A DNA stretch of 64,000 nt, from NCBI GenBank assembly GCA_034440575.1, contig JAOTOL010001662.1, positions 3,263,501-3,327,500 of the forward strand, given 5' to 3'. Under the pieces are notes generated by a model. It worked only from the letters and a program-made list of their open reading frames with translations. It had not been told where the DNA came from and ran no database searches. Shown here piece after piece: positions 32,711 through 46,639 of the stretch. A program made the translations under genes and the position numbers. The stretch is from Imbricaverruca yamaguchii (Eukaryota; Arthropoda; Thecostraca; Neoverrucidae). Each line of letters starts with the position of its first letter. The first letter of the stretch is position 1.

Positions 32711-35079
32711 ACCTATGTGGTTACCTTCAGCGTGTTCAGTACAGGCAGAAGCATCTGTGGTAATTGTTGCAAACAAACATAAAGCTGTCGCCAAACGAGA
32801 ATACGAATACGTCTCTGGCTAACACGTCTCTGAATACGAAAACGAATACGACGCCAACTTGACGTACATTTAAGGCTGCCTAAGACGCCACTCCATGGCA
32901 TTGAAGTTACCCAGGGGCATCCAGAATCACGTTCAAAATACGTATATCGATATATGCGCAAGGAAAGGGAGCCCAGACACATAATGTCAATGCCGTACGC
33001 ATAAGACCAATGCCGATTATGCATATTTGTTGCCCTGCAAAGAACAATTCTTCACCCGGACGAAAACACAGGATGGACGAGGTTCATGTTCTTGAAGAAT
33101 GGTCGGGAATCATTTCCAACATTTCCAACGCTTGCCGATTTCCTGTTTGGAGATTGAACGAGGACAGATAGTCTGTGAAGCCAGTCGATTAGCTAGGTCG
33201 GCTGACACAATTTATGGTGATTCTCTTATGTGTATATGTTCACTATATACATGTACATTACTAAGCATAATTTTGCGGCAATCATGCACAGGTATTTTAG
33301 CAGGTGGGCTTTGGGGGACACGAGAGAAATTGAGGGGGAAAATCACCACTGCACAACTTGGAGGAACACATCCTCCACAGTCCCCAGAGATTGCACCCAT
33401 GTCAGCAGCCACGGGAAAGGGGAGGGGGTCAGGCGTTTGGTGTCGAGCCACCGCATGCAGCGTCCAATCCAATCCATGCACGTGTCAGTAAGACCTACAC
33501 AGTATCCATCGTTTTCCACCCACCTACGAATCCGGGGTTGGGCTGACATGTCATGCCCCGAAAGTGATTTGATTACAGTAGATCCTTGACATTTTGTTGA
33601 ACGGGATATGTGTCCCAAGAAGGTGCTTTGATTTAGTTCCTCAGTAGAAAACTGGATGCCGATTTCCTTCTTAGGCTAAAATGACAAGTGAAACCGGATG
33701 ATTGTTTCCGAAGTGGTATTTTTAGTGATTCTACCGGATATATATTTTCACTACATGAATAATTAAGTTCAATGTTGCTGCAACTATATATAGGCATTTT
33801 AATTCTTGAGTCTTGGGTGACACAAAAGAAATTCAGGGGGACAAATCGTCACTTTTCAAAAAGTTGGAACCATGTCCCTCCAGTCCCTCCAGCCCAAGAT
33901 TACACACTTGATAGCAAGTAACTTGGCTGAATATGGGGTTTGGGATTTATGCAGGGGTAAAAAAACCATCAAGTTGGTCGCCGACCAAACCGAAGCAATC
34001 GTGCGTGGTCTCCTACACAAAAAGCGTACTAGGAGGTAAATGAGCAATATTAGCATGTGGCACTTTGCCTTCGAATACAAATTCGTTGCTGCTCTTTGGT
34101 TGTCCTGCAACCATGAAACATCTTTATCTTTCGTACACACGAAAGATAAACCATGCATTGATTCCGATCAATATACCGGGCACATTAGCAGTTAAAAAAA
34201 CACGTTAAATTGATTATGACAAAGAGCCTTCGCCAGGCCCCATCTTATCGACTGTAACAAAAACTAGCAACATATGGAATGTCGTGCCCAGCTAAATCCG
34301 CTTGGTCATTCTGGCTCCAGTTTATTGTTGTGGACGTTAAACAAAATATTGTGCACATGACTCGCCACCCCAGTTATAACAAGTTGCCTTTTTGCCCCTC
34401 CACACATGAAAGATAAAAATACGGACTGGATGTTTATTGGCCAATGGCTGAATCAATTCACATAAACAAATTTTGCACTGGTCGAGCTTCAGCAATATTT
34501 AACATGCGGATTTCAATTGTGGTAAACTTATTGTGCGTTTTATTTTGCCTGATGGCAACAGTTACGGTCAAGGGTGTGTATTCTCACAATAAGCGCGCGA
34601 GACGTTTTTTTTTCTTGGGAGCAAAACTATGGGCTAAACTATGATTTTTCAAGTGGTGAGAAACGAAAAATGAGCCGCCACAAATAAACAATTTGGCATC
34701 ATATTCAAAATCATAAAACTGTGGGCAGTTCCTGAGAATGTGCGTTGTGCACAATTGCGGTTAGACATAAGCGATTTCCCAGGTGCGTTTTACTAACATG
34801 AAATATCCACTCGATATTTCCACACATTCATACGATCATAACCAATTCCAAGAAACTGAGTGTGTTGCAAGTCTAGAACACCTCTGTCCGAGCACACGCA
34901 AGGGCAACACTAATTATATATCTTTGGAAGTCCCCTCAAATATATTCAAATGCTGATTTATCCTTTGCCGTGAATCCCATGTACACAGATCCAGTAGAGA
35001 AAGGCTTGGTTAGATAGTGTATCACACAACCACGACGAACGTTTAGACAGCGGTTTGTGAACAAACCGCTAACTGCCCC
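32711..35079. other. Intergenic DNA with a diverged two-copy repeat
   Basis: Segments near 33290-33400 and 33790-33900 share GACACGAGAGAAATT/GACACAAAAGAAATT followed by GAGGGGGA-AAATC-TCAC and CCTCCAGTCCC-like text, so a ~120-bp repeat is present twice. No gene recognised. Confidence 0.4.
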
Positions 35080-35465
35080 TGGTGGGCTAACTGCCCCTGG
35101 TGGCAGTTAGCCCACCACCGGCGGAGCCGCGCCCAGCCCGCGCGCAGCGCCAGCGGCGGGAGATGCAAAACAAAACTGTTGCACGTAGCACAGATGAGTC
35201 GCAGGAGATAACGGCGACTTCAGCGAAGATGAACAACATTGAGGCGCGGTTGCAGGGTACCAGGGCGTCTGCTACAGCTGACCGGCGCTCAGGCAAGCGG
35301 CGCGGCTGTGCGAGAACTTCAGCGACAGTTCTGCGAGATTCACACCCTGTACCCGCACGATCAGTGCAGAACCACAACGGCAGGAGGCAACAGCAGGTGA
35401 CGCCACAGGCGCACCTCCCCCGCCGATGGAACGCCGCAGCTCCAGCAGCAGCTGGCTCTGAATAA
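35080..35465 (+). other. GC- and CpG-rich island with a 121-codon open frame
   Basis: A frame from 35100 to 35465 is rich in Arg, Ala, Gln and Pro with no recognisable domain. A short inverted and direct repeat (GTTAGCCCACCA and its complement, plus AACTGCCCCTGGTGG) precedes it. Composition contrasts sharply with the flanks. It could be an unrecognised exon, a promoter-type CpG island or a repeat. I do not call it a gene. Confidence 0.3.
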
Positions 35466-38400
35466 CTAATAATAACATACCTGTATATATACGTATATAT
35501 AGAACATTGTCATTGGTGCATGTTGCCATTCAACTGGGCAATGCACCATTTTCCCTCAGGTGAAAAAAAAGACATCCTGAGTGCTTCGCGCCTGCACAAT
35601 AATAAAGAGGTCAAGGGGTAAGCATTTAGTTTTATACCATGTGAATTACTGTGTGGAAAATTCCATCGCAAAGTATTATGGTGAAGTAAAACACAATTGG
35701 CAATCAATAATGGTGGAAATGCACCTTTTTGACGGTATTATGGGTTGTGCTAAGTTATGTGTTGTGGGCCATATCAACGTTAAACAAAAAGCTTGGGACC
35801 CACAAATTGTGCAGCATTATTCAACCACGGAACCATAACAAAATAAGTTGCCCTGAAATTGATCAACACCTTATACACCAAGTTGGGTCACACTTTTTTT
35901 GTCAATATGGGTTACATAACCAAACCCAACCATTGGGCCACAGGGTGAAATGCACACCAAAGGGACAGAACACGATTAGCTGACTATTGCAGATAAGAAG
36001 TATGTGGTGCCACATATGTTGCAAACTTCCATAATTTGCAGGAATTTGTTATTTAGCCATCACATTATGAGGGTTATATTGCATAGCAACAGGGACATCA
36101 CAAATAAAAGTTAAACAAAAAACTTTCACAAACGCAACACCACAAACTTTTCAGCAATGAAGTGTCCTGTTTACTGTGGGCAATAAAATGTAACTTTAAG
36201 GTAAAAAGTTTGTTTTGTAATATGCATGTCTCCATCATCTTGAAACATCAGAAATAGGTGAAACTAATTCCTGGAGAACTGCCATTATTGCAATATTCAG
36301 CAGCATTGGGTTCCACAAATTTTGAAAAGAACAGATGAGTGAATAGGCACTGGAAAACATCTGGACAATTGATAAATATCTGAGGATCTGTGCACTGCTG
36401 CAGATGTGCATTCAGCACTGAATAGATCCACTGAAATTGTGGTTGTCTGGTCTGTCTGCTCACCATCACTGAAAATTGATGAGGGTGTGGGCAGAGGAGC
36501 CTCCTCCCTTACACAGTGAGCAGTGTCACCAGATGGGCATGCTTGAAGCACAGATTATTGCAATCAGGAACAGTAAGAATAAAATTGTGCAATTTGGAGT
36601 TATGTGATCAGCCAGGAGTGGATCCAGGAGGGCAAATTGGGTCATGACCCCCCAAAAGCAAAAGAGGGACCCAGTCCCTCTTTTGCCTCGCCCCAAAGGA
36701 CATCAATACTTACATCTCCGGACAGCATGTACCACACTGCTCCCTCCCCCATCCCAGGATCAAAACATGGAATACATGTGGCCTAACTAGATATCACATT
36801 CCCCCCCATGATTGGAACATTGCATACCAGCAGGGTCCCATCAGACATCACTCCCCCCTATAATGACATATCAGCTGGGGCCCCAGCACAGCATGTGCCC
36901 ACCTAGCCCAAACTGGGTCCCCCTGGGTGGCTCTCTGGATCCACCTCTGTGAACAGCCATCCCAAAATCATTATGCCTAGTTAAACTTGGTAGCTAGGTT
37001 GTAAAAGACTAACAGTGCCACATATATCCAAACCCTATCAATACTAGGAGTCGTTCATTTATATATGGAAAGAAGCCTAGCCTATTTAGATAGGGAAATA
37101 AGGAGCCTTTGTATTTTGCCACTTTTCCCCTTATGATTATATATAATATCATTACTTTCATTTCTGCCTAATTAGTGGCACATATTTTTGCCCCTCATCC
37201 AGCTAGACCACTGGCCACTTGTCCCCAGCTGGCTCTCTGATGGATATGTCTTCTTGGGCCCACAATCACCATGCTGCTTTTTTGTGTGTGCTGATAAATG
37301 CTTTGTTCAGAGCCTGCCCATGTGCACCCATCATACCCACACTTGCACACCTTTCTTGTCCTCTTTTTTGCTGGCTTATCACCATCACCATCATCAACCC
37401 TCTATTCTTCCTCTGCAATTCCAAATCCCAACTTTGTTTGGTTCATTCTGTAACAATTAGGGCACAATGTGAATAAATTCATGCAAGATATAAGATGGAG
37501 CAAATAATGAAAACTGGAGCCCACACCTTCCGGGAGAGGCAGGGGGAGGGCAGGACAATGTCAATAAATGCATGACTTTTTGGGTGGGAAACAAATGGTA
37601 ACCATTGACATTTTAACCTCCATAGGCCACTCATTTGACCTCTTATGATTACATATGAGACAAATTTTAAAATTTTGGTTTAGCTTTGGATACAACATTT
37701 GAAAACACCACACTGTGATGCATAAATTGTTTTCCTTTGTATGTTGTCACATTTATCAAACATTTTGACCACCATCCTGGACTGGTACAATTTATGGGCA
37801 CTGGGATGGGGGTCAGCATGTGATGCTTCACTATACACAAATGATCAACAAATGATCTACAGCATTCTTGAGCTGTCAATGGTGGATAGCTGGAACAAAC
37901 TCCCAATGGGGAAAGCTTAAAGCAAATTTGAATGATTTTTAGAGCAATCCACAGTATGTCCTCACAAAACTCACTCATATTTTCTTGCTATTCTGGCTAC
38001 TATGATGTATGGGAAAGTGGGGCATGGCAGACCACCCTCTCCCCTGCCATAGACTTTTACCAAGCCAGATTTCATTTGCCTTGTGGAAAGACCCATGGAG
38101 TGTGCATGCTTTTGGCTATTTCAGATCTTGTCTTAAGCTTGAATCTTGTGTCATGATTTAAAAATGTTGTTTTTCCACTTTCTGATACAATTTCTTCAAT
38201 ACACAGAAATTTGTAAGTCTTAACAACTAGGTAAGACCAACTTTTGTCTCTAATACCTATGTTCCCTAAAATCAAAATTTGAGTGCTAAACAAGCTTGCA
38301 GTAGCTAGGAGTTATACTTCACAAAAATAACCCCAAGACAAATCCCAGATCCCAAGCTTCACTTTTGGGCAAAGTGGACTGCCCATTAGAAAGCAACCCA

Positions 38401-40500
38401 TTGTTTGCAGTGGCAGATCCAGTTCCATTTTGTGGGTGCAATAGGTGGTCATAGCAACCCACGAAATATATTACATTTGTCCCAGGTTGTTATTTTGGGA
38501 TACATTTCAGATTGAGAATCAAATAGTAAATTTCTACCTCCCTGGACATGCCTATGCCACTAAAGTGCAGCTTCCTTTGCTGAAATTGCTTGCAACTCCT
38601 ATTTCTAAGACAAGCTACCATGCACAAGTCACAAAAAATGTCCCTTGACATTTACATTTAACACAAATGGCTTGCAATTGAAATGGTCCACTTTGCCCAA
38701 CAACTTTGAAAATATAAAAATTGAGGTGCCCTCATTGAGCAAGGATTTCAGTTTTGTTATATAAAATATAGATAAAATTTCCACTTCAAAGAAAGGATAA
38801 CAAGGCCTTGGGTTCCATCAAAGAGTTGGTCATACCTCCATATGGCATCTCATCTTAGACTTACAGGATGTCAAACCTTAGGTGGTCTGCTTTGCCTCAC
38901 TCTTCCCTACCCATGGTTCGTGAGCCTTTGAAGTGTGTGGCCTAGAAGTGTTGTGAATTTAAGCCAGCTTAAATAATAATAGGCCACTGTCTGGCATAAA
39001 TTCAATTTAAGCCAACTTTTTTCCCATCCCTATGTTAAATGTCACCATTAATTTGGCCTACTCTTCCCTGATCATTTACACACCTGTCCATAAACTTTTG
39101 TCTGGGGGAATCACTAGGTGGAGCATAACTCATGCATTTACATGGGGAAATAAGCATAACATGGGAGAGCTGGTTAAAAAATTCATCAAATTAGTGTAGA
39201 GGAAGAAGGGGGGGGGGGTTCTGAACACTTAAGGCACCATGCAACAAATAGCTCTACTGCTGCTTTTGTATGGCTAATCCAGCAATTCTACTGTGTTTAC
39301 TGAAAACAAAAATGACAAGCTATCCATATTCAAACAGTTCCTTTCAATTGAAATCCTCTAACCACTTATAAGGAGGAACCTTAAAATAGATCGTTATTTT
39401 GTAGTGATATGCTGTATTCTGAACATAAAAATGTTGCTGTGCAGGAATACCTGACTGTAACAATTGCAGTACAAGCTATTAGTGGTGACTGAAATATGCT
39501 GGTGTAATTGCAAAAAAAGTAAATCGCTTCCCTATGGTTTTCTTAAGCCAACTGCTCTTTGAAGCCAAAAATCATGCCTGTGAACTTTGCATGCTCTGTG
39601 CACAAAGAATTAGTAGAACCATGTAATCAGATATTCACATTTTGGTAGAAACAAGTCAATCATTTCTGAATACCATAATGTTTTTGTTATCTATGTACTC
39701 AACATGATGAGGGCAACATCAAAAGGTAGGTGTTAAGGAACATAACATGTTCAGATACCCCCATACAATCCCCTTACACCACCCTCTTCCATAACTGAGT
39801 CACTTTTAAACTTTTAAAAATTAAATTTATACACAGATTATGTTGCATTTGGATGTGATGATCACCAGTGGTGGATTTACAGGGCCTGTTTAGTGAGGGC
39901 AAATTTTGGGGAGGCAAATGTTAAAAACAGACGAAAGTGCCAAAAACATTGATTTAAAGAAAAATCTGGCAGTTTAGTGGGGGAAGGGGGCAATTGCCCA
40001 TTTTGCCCTAATATAGATCCACCACTGCTTATCACAAATATGTTTTCACTTAAACAACTTTCAGCTACATCAAATTGACATTGAAGTTTATGCTGCATGG
40101 ACAGCTTTTCCCCATTTACTAACATGGCAGGGAGATATTGCAACAATGCACCAGACACTGTTGTCAGCACCAGAGATAGGCAGGCTCAGTTGCAAATTTT
40201 ACCTGGCTTGATATGGAGGGGGCAAGGCTGGCACAAATTCCAGAAACATAGGTGGTAAAGTAGGCGGAGAATGGTTGGCAGGATGTTTGACATGATACGA
40301 AGATATTAGAAGAGATTCACTGGCAATATTATTTCTTTAGATTGGTTAAAAAGATAAAACTTAGTTTGACCAGTTTATATTATAAATTATGATCAAGCAC
40401 ACAAGCATCAAGCACTCATTGCTTGAAAATGATTTATAATAGAAACCAGTCACACTAAGATTTCTCTTTTTAACCAATCTAAAGATCTAATATTGACAGC
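35466..40500. other. Strongly CpG-depleted 5-kb block
   Basis: Between 36961 and 39900 I count by eye only about eight CG dinucleotides, with TG and CA abundant. Flanking regions such as 30.2-31.6 and 35.1-35.5 kb are CpG-rich. No coding feature was recognised. The 39.04-39.54 kb part recurs in direct orientation at about 46.64-47.24 kb, without the same degree of CpG loss. Confidence 0.6.
39040..39560 (+). repeat. Dispersed repeat, copy 1 (direct partner at 46.64-47.24 kb)
   Basis: Shared strings include AATTCTACTGTGTTTACTGA/AATTGTACTGTGTTTTCTGA, AGCTATCCATATTC-AACAGT and ATCTAACCACTT / CTCTAACCACTT. They occur in the same order and spacing in both copies. No coding content was seen. Confidence 0.65.
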
Positions 40501-40534
40501 GAATCACTTCTAACATTCATATCATGTCAAGCAT
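40283..40534. mobile_element. 252-bp foldback MITE
   Basis: Inverted arms of about 105 bp start at ATGTTTGACATGAT and end at ATCATGTCAAGCAT. Both contain TTTAGATTGGTTAAAAAGA or its complement. A short internal hairpin of CAAGCA-type repeats sits at the centre. Non-coding and AT-rich; a MITE-like foldback element. Confidence 0.75.
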
Positions 40535-43289
40535 AGCTGATCTTTCTTTCATATGGCCTACAAATTGGGGTGGATGGTTATCTCCGCCCCCCCCAATCCA
40601 CCAAATTTTATGTAATGCCTGGAGGGAACAGACAACAGGTAATGCCTCTTTCTTGGATCATTCCTCATACCGAAGTTATCTCAATGAATTTGAATGGGTA
40701 AAAATTGAGCCCAACAGTTTGACTTGAAGTTCACCAAAATCAGCATGCATATCGCCTGGTTATCTACGGTTCGTTCCAAGTTGAACGGACGCACCAAACC
40801 ATTTAAGTTTCAGTAATGGCACAGGCTTTTCTCACCTTCAGGTACATATATGTATAGATGAAATCATCAAAGCTAGATAAAAACAGGTTTCCACTCCGAC
40901 CATACCCATTCACTAACAATTAGGCCACCACTTCTGTTCGTTCAACAAATGTCCACTTCAGCGATTCCCTCCTCACATTCAAAATCGAAATCTCTTCCTT
41001 CCCAGCTCAGCTGCCCTTTCCCGACTATTTACTGTTGCTAGTTCCTACTAAGACACGGCGCGGCGACCAGCCTGCGACCATTTGTCGGTGATTCTCGCCT
41101 TTTTTGAGCCCATTGACTTAGCACGGGTGGTCTCAATGCGACCACCGAGAAAGGCCGACGGGCCGCGGTGTCCGCCGTGGATATCTGGTATTTTTGGTAC
41201 CGTAAATCTGGTATATGAAAAATATATGCTAGATTGTTAAGATGTGCTAAATTAGTATTTGAAGGGCAGCTTTTTCATGTTAGAAGCACACCTACGACAG
41301 GGCTGCCTTCATGGGCTGCAGTCTGCGGAGTTTGATCGGACAGAGCCCAGAAGAAGTGCCACTTTTTAAAGTATAACGGTCCGGCGAATGGAAGCAACAT
41401 AAAAGCACGTCCTTGATTTCTTGGGTTTTGCGTGTGTTAGTTTTCGCTGTTGGTCTCTCCAATCAGCTTAACCTTAGCGTGTGTGGTCTCCGACGACGTC
41501 GGCAGATCGGTGATTTTTTTTACCCCTGGATTTATGTGCGATAAATATGAGCTCATAATCCGAAAACAGCACGCACAAGTGCCCTAGAACTAGCCTTGAC
41601 CTACAGTGACCCCATGCGCCTGTGTTGATCTCTGATCAGTAAAAGTAAATGGTCAGTTGACCAAAAGTTGTCCAAACCGTTAATTCATAGGGATATTTTG
41701 GGTGTTGAATTCGAATTCAGCAATCATACTTACGCTCTTAGGCTCAAAATGTGTTGATAACCCCAAAACCAACATAGCATATTCACCCTACTTGACTTGA
41801 TCTGATCTGCACAGGAGCACGCTAATGCTATTCGATCATACCACCCCTCAATGGACTTCAAATTGAACGAAAACATGGTGATATTTATTTCACAGGGAAA
41901 CCATGCAGGGTTTGCATCCAAACCTGACAAGTGCGAAATCTGCCACACTAGTTACCGAAGAATCGTCGCAGTTGAGCAACGCGACATTACATGACACATT
42001 TTACGCCAAATGTTCCGTAATTAATATCTACAGGTATGCACACAAGCTAGGCCCGCTGGCCCAGCATGGCTAAAATGATAATTGGTGCAGATGAACAACA
42101 CAAAATGTGTGTCTCGTACTCATACTCACGTTTCTGATACTCTACTCACCTTTGTCAAACCATGACCTCCAGGCAATTATCTGGCTCAGATTGAGAAGAC
42201 GCCTGTCGAACCCATCATTCACGAGGAAGGAAATCGTTTTTAAATTATGACTCCAAGGATCCAGGCTTTACGACCCTAAAGCATGTTCGCATGAGAACAT
42301 ATGATGAACTACTTCGCAGAAGCAAGGACATGACAAAGAGATTAAGTGCAAAGCATTCGTCTGGTGGACCAGGTGCAATCTCCTCGGGGGAGCATCGCTA
42401 ATTGAGAAAAATCAATCCGGTGAGCTCAAACCTCACAAAGAGGCTAAAATTTGCCCGCGAAGTCACTTTGACTGAAAAGAGAGGGAGAGAAGAGGCTGCA
42501 AGAGACCGTTCCTGTGGGGACACCATTCTGGGGGACGCAGAGGAACAGCTGAAGTGATAACTCCCTCTCCATCAGCAAATAAAAATGTACCAGAGCAAGC
42601 AAAAAAATATGAGATTTTCACAACTTAAAACCCTAAATTTTCGTTTCTCCGAAAGCTTTCCCTTTTATGAAACATTTTTTTAGTCGAGCCTCCCTTCGGA
42701 AATTCCTGGCTGCGCCCAGGAAGGATGTACCTTTAGTGTAAGCAACATCAAGATCCGAGAGTATGGTTTAGGACATTTTCACCGGGGAACGATTCCGAAA
42801 ACGATGAATTTGGTCGGGAAGGGTCAATTTAACCCTAAATTATTAGCTTCTTAGATGGTTAGCACAATTTTCGTCCCCAGCTAGCATATCAACAGAGGCT
42901 CCGCTTGACCCGCCAATGGGCAAAGTTATCCGAGTAAAGTGACCGTAGCTTTAGCTTCAGATGACACACGAAAGATCAATTTAAGTTAATTTTAGCAGTG
43001 ATGCAGGGTAAAGCGTGGTGTTTATCAGAACAAAAATGCATTTGAAGCATTCGGGAGAAATGACCAGACCAATTACGAACATGTTAATTCACCGATTTAG
43101 CCATACCTACTTAAATGAAGTGTCACGATGCCGCGCTTAACCTTGAATATTTGTTTTATTTTAAGAAACCTGGTATTTAGGGACAGTAAGCAGTTTTACT
43201 AACATCGCCAAGTGGGTGCGACGCCCCTTTGCTCGCGCGAGGAAGGGCGCAGCACCCCAGCATACGTTCCGTCGCCCATGCTGCCAGAC
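40535..43289. other. Intergenic DNA, no gene recognised
   Basis: No domain-bearing open frame, tRNA or structured repeat noticed. Confidence 0.35.
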
Positions 43290-43700
43290 TACAGACATGG
43301 CATCGCAGCCACTGTAGCGGAACCATATACGTTGCAGGAACGCCTCTGCGGTCTGAAAAAGAGTACCCCAGTCATTGTAAAGGCAACCACGCATTGTGCA
43401 GAGTGGCTCCGAGCCATTAGGGACGCTATCAATCTGCAGAGTGTCACCCGCGGCACTGCAAGAGCCTGCGGAGGAACACCCCGGACGTTGTAGGGCAGCC
43501 ACGAAATGTGCAGAGCGAGAACTTCAGCTTTTGTAGGGGCACCCAATGAGACTTAAAAGCACGCAGCAGTTGTTTCGACATCCCCGAAAGGAATACAATT
43601 CCAGTAATTGTAAAGGATTCATTGTCTTGTTGAAAGAGCATCCTGTGGAGCGCAGGGGACATGGCCAGCAATAATGTAGCATACCATTCCATCCCAACAA
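43290..43700. repeat. Degenerate ~36-bp tandem array
   Basis: Imperfect units built from ATTGTAAAGGCA-CCACG and GAGGAACACCCC-type halves recur through the region. Strong divergence makes the unit boundaries uncertain. Confidence 0.45.
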
Positions 43701-44669
43701 TTATGGGGCATCATGACTGTTGGGACCTGTTGTAGATACAAAGTGCACCAAACTGTTCTTTTGCAAAGTCAAACAACAGTATATTTTATCGAGCACCAGC
43801 TCACATATATTTGGCATAATGACATCTTCGTCATTAGGACATTCTCAGCTCGCAAATATTATGTGTTTCGCCTCTGCGCATTCCCAGACATTCCAAAGTA
43901 CCGTGCCTGAAAGAACGGAAGATATCCAGGATGTTGAAACAAATTGGCGGGGTCACAAGGGTGCTACATGTAAGGTCAATGCTTTAGGTTTACGAGTCTG
44001 ATGGACAACTATCGGTGATATTGTATGAAAATGTTACTATCTACCGCATCACACCGATATGGGCACACATGGACACTGTTAACACGAAGTGGCACCCTGC
44101 TATGCAGTAGCGGCGACAGTGTTCGGTCCCCTCGGTGGGTGGCCATAAGTCCGTAGTGCCTAGTGATGAGCTTTCATGGCGAATCCCGTGATAAGCGGAG
44201 GCGGTCGCCGACATCAGCAGACCGCCTGTCGCTGGGGTGGACGGAATTTTGTATTCCATCGCCGCACAAAGGTGCGCTGATGGAATTTGAAACAAAGACG
44301 CGATCCCACGCCAGACTACCGGCTGCCTTTCATGTTTCCATTCGAATATGCAGCCAACACTAACATATGCCAATGTATGGTAATAATGGGGACGGGGAAT
44401 ACATTTCACGTGAACAGAAGTAAGTGGTGAGCAGTCACCTGTTGTGCACCACAATATTGGACGTATCAATAAATGTCAAGAAAGATCGCAGTTCTCCACT
44501 GCTAGCTGTGCACAGCCGAGATGGCAGAATGGACGGGGCGCTGTTTCCTCTTGCGCGAGCCAGTGTGTGTATGGGGCGAATCACACCTCATTGGTAAGCT
44601 CACTAAAACCATTTAGGTACTATCCCTACACACAATGCTTCTTAAAATAAAACATGTCTCCAATGTTCA
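43701..44669. other. No gene recognised
   Basis: A minus-strand open frame of 142 codons (44041-44469) shows no domain or splice context that I recognise. Confidence 0.3.
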
Positions 44670-46400
44670 CCGTTACATCCTGATAGGTTGTGTAGTCCAT
44701 GCCTTGGGGAGCATGGCGACTTCGGCAATAGACGCTCTTGTTCCAATGCATAATCTCTGCCAGCGCCTAATGAAGCAGGACCTCGGGTAGCATGTTAGCT
44801 GGGTGAGCAAGTGTCCTGCCAGTAGAACGAGCTTGCACCCAGTCAGTTGAGTGTACCCACCCAGCGAAAATCAGTAAAATACTATGGCAACTTGAAGACA
44901 AAGGTACCCGTCTGTGCGATCAGACGTCTATCTCGCCAATACAGTTGCTATTCCGGACAGCTGTGCGGCTTGAGAATGTAGGCACCTTTCTAGGCGACCC
45001 GGGCACCGTTCTTCGCAATATGCAGAAAATTATTAGCTATGCATGCTCTACTGAGATGAAAGCATTTTTCTAGGTAGTTAGGTGCTTTGATAATGCAAGC
45101 GTCCTCCTGGGTCAACCCGTGCTGTCACCTCGGTGATATTTTACATTTGAGATGGAGCCTCGCTAGTTCACTTTAGCTCTTAAAGATCTTGTTCTTCCGT
45201 TAAGGGCACTTACAAATCAAATGATCATCACAGCCCTCTCTGACCATCAGGTACCTTGTTTACTCCCAGCTTTTAGAAGTCCGCTTCAGCTGAGATTGCT
45301 CTTTCCAGCTGGCATAGGCATTCCACAGGGACACGGGTCACATGGAACAGCACCCCGGGACAGAAGTATTGCTTGATGTACTTTGATATGTTTGAAAGCG
45401 GCCTCTGTTTCATGACTGTTTTCGTTAACCCACCCCCTTCAGAAACTTCTGACTGCGCCACTGCCCAATTATGCCACTGAAACGTGGCATGGATATTACT
45501 GGACAAACCTGGGAATTCTTAAAATTCCCCCCCCCCCCGATACAAATTCTAGGTACGCTCTTGGTCTTCAGTGTAAGCATACTTATTCCATTCAAGGGAA
45601 CACGTGCGCCAGGTTTCCTCTACTTAAGCCCGGCAGTGGTGAAGGCGGAATAATCGGCCACACTACCAATTAAAGCTGAATCCACCCCTGGGGTACTTAT
45701 ACACCGAAATTGCCTATTCTTAAAACCAGTGACTCAGTTTAGAAATCGCCGACACGTAAGGTAATTCAAGGAGCATGCACTCCAATATCCCGCTTCTCAC
45801 GAGCTAAATAAATACATGAACGTGGCCAATGCGGCGAGCAATCCACTTTCTACTCGCATGTGTCACCGCTCTGGCGGATGCGCCTGGAAGCTTTCGCGCG
45901 GTGTCTCCCATTGGTAGACTACGGTGGAGACGCAGTGAACCGCACCGCCGATTATGGCCTGCGGTCGTCAGCTGATATTATAGGTTTTGAGCATTATAGG
46001 CTCCGAATATTATAGGTTCTGAAGCATTATAGGCTCTGAGTTTTAGCGGTTTTGAAGCTTTAGCTGTTTTGAGAGTTATGCTTTCTGAATGCTAGTTGAA
46101 ACGAACCATTACAGGAATTGAGCATTATAGGCTTCGAAGCATTATAGGTTTTGGGCATAATACGCTTTGAAAGTTCCCACTGGGAGCAGTATTAGAGGCT
46201 TTGAAGCATTATATGATTTGAGTATTATGTGTTCTGGACAACTATGCGTTCCAAGCATTATGTGGTTTGAGGAATTATAAGTTTTGAGCATTATAGGTAT
46301 TGAATATTCCCCAAGACCACTATTTAGAGGCATTATGCGCTTTGAGTATTATAGGTTCTGAAGCATTATAGGTTTTGAGTATTAGAGGTTCTGATATGTC
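44670..46400 (-). repeat. 1.8-kb dispersed repeat, right copy (inverted relative to 21.2-23.0 kb)
   Basis: Reverse-complement match to 21225-23050 in colinear order: the CGACTTCGGCAATAG-CGCT and AGCTGGGTG block first, the mid-region CTTCAGTGTAAGCATACTTATT, and the short-unit array last (45975-46400). Together with the left copy it brackets about 21.6 kb. Confidence 0.7.
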
Positions 46401-46639
46401 CCTGCATTTTCGATAAACGCAGAATGTTTTTGTTGCCACCCACATAAGTCGATGTTCGGAAGTCACTTTCATTCATTACACATTTTAACGCGTTAAATGC
46501 CTACGTCATCAGTTTGCACTGGGGGGGGGGATTTCTGAGCAGTATTGGGGGAGTTGCACAACATATGGAGGAAATGGGTAAGGCCAAATAATGCATATAG
46601 GAGGCCACACTCCATATGGTCCCATGTAAAAGGTATACT

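Noticed and set aside
35100..35465. 121-codon Arg/Ala/Gln-rich frame as a gene
   Set aside because: GC-rich composition opens frames on both strands here and no motif or splice signal supports it.
21225..46400. Giant Maverick/Polinton-type transposon bounded by the inverted repeats
   Set aside because: No integrase, polymerase, capsid or packaging-ATPase frame was seen in the interior.
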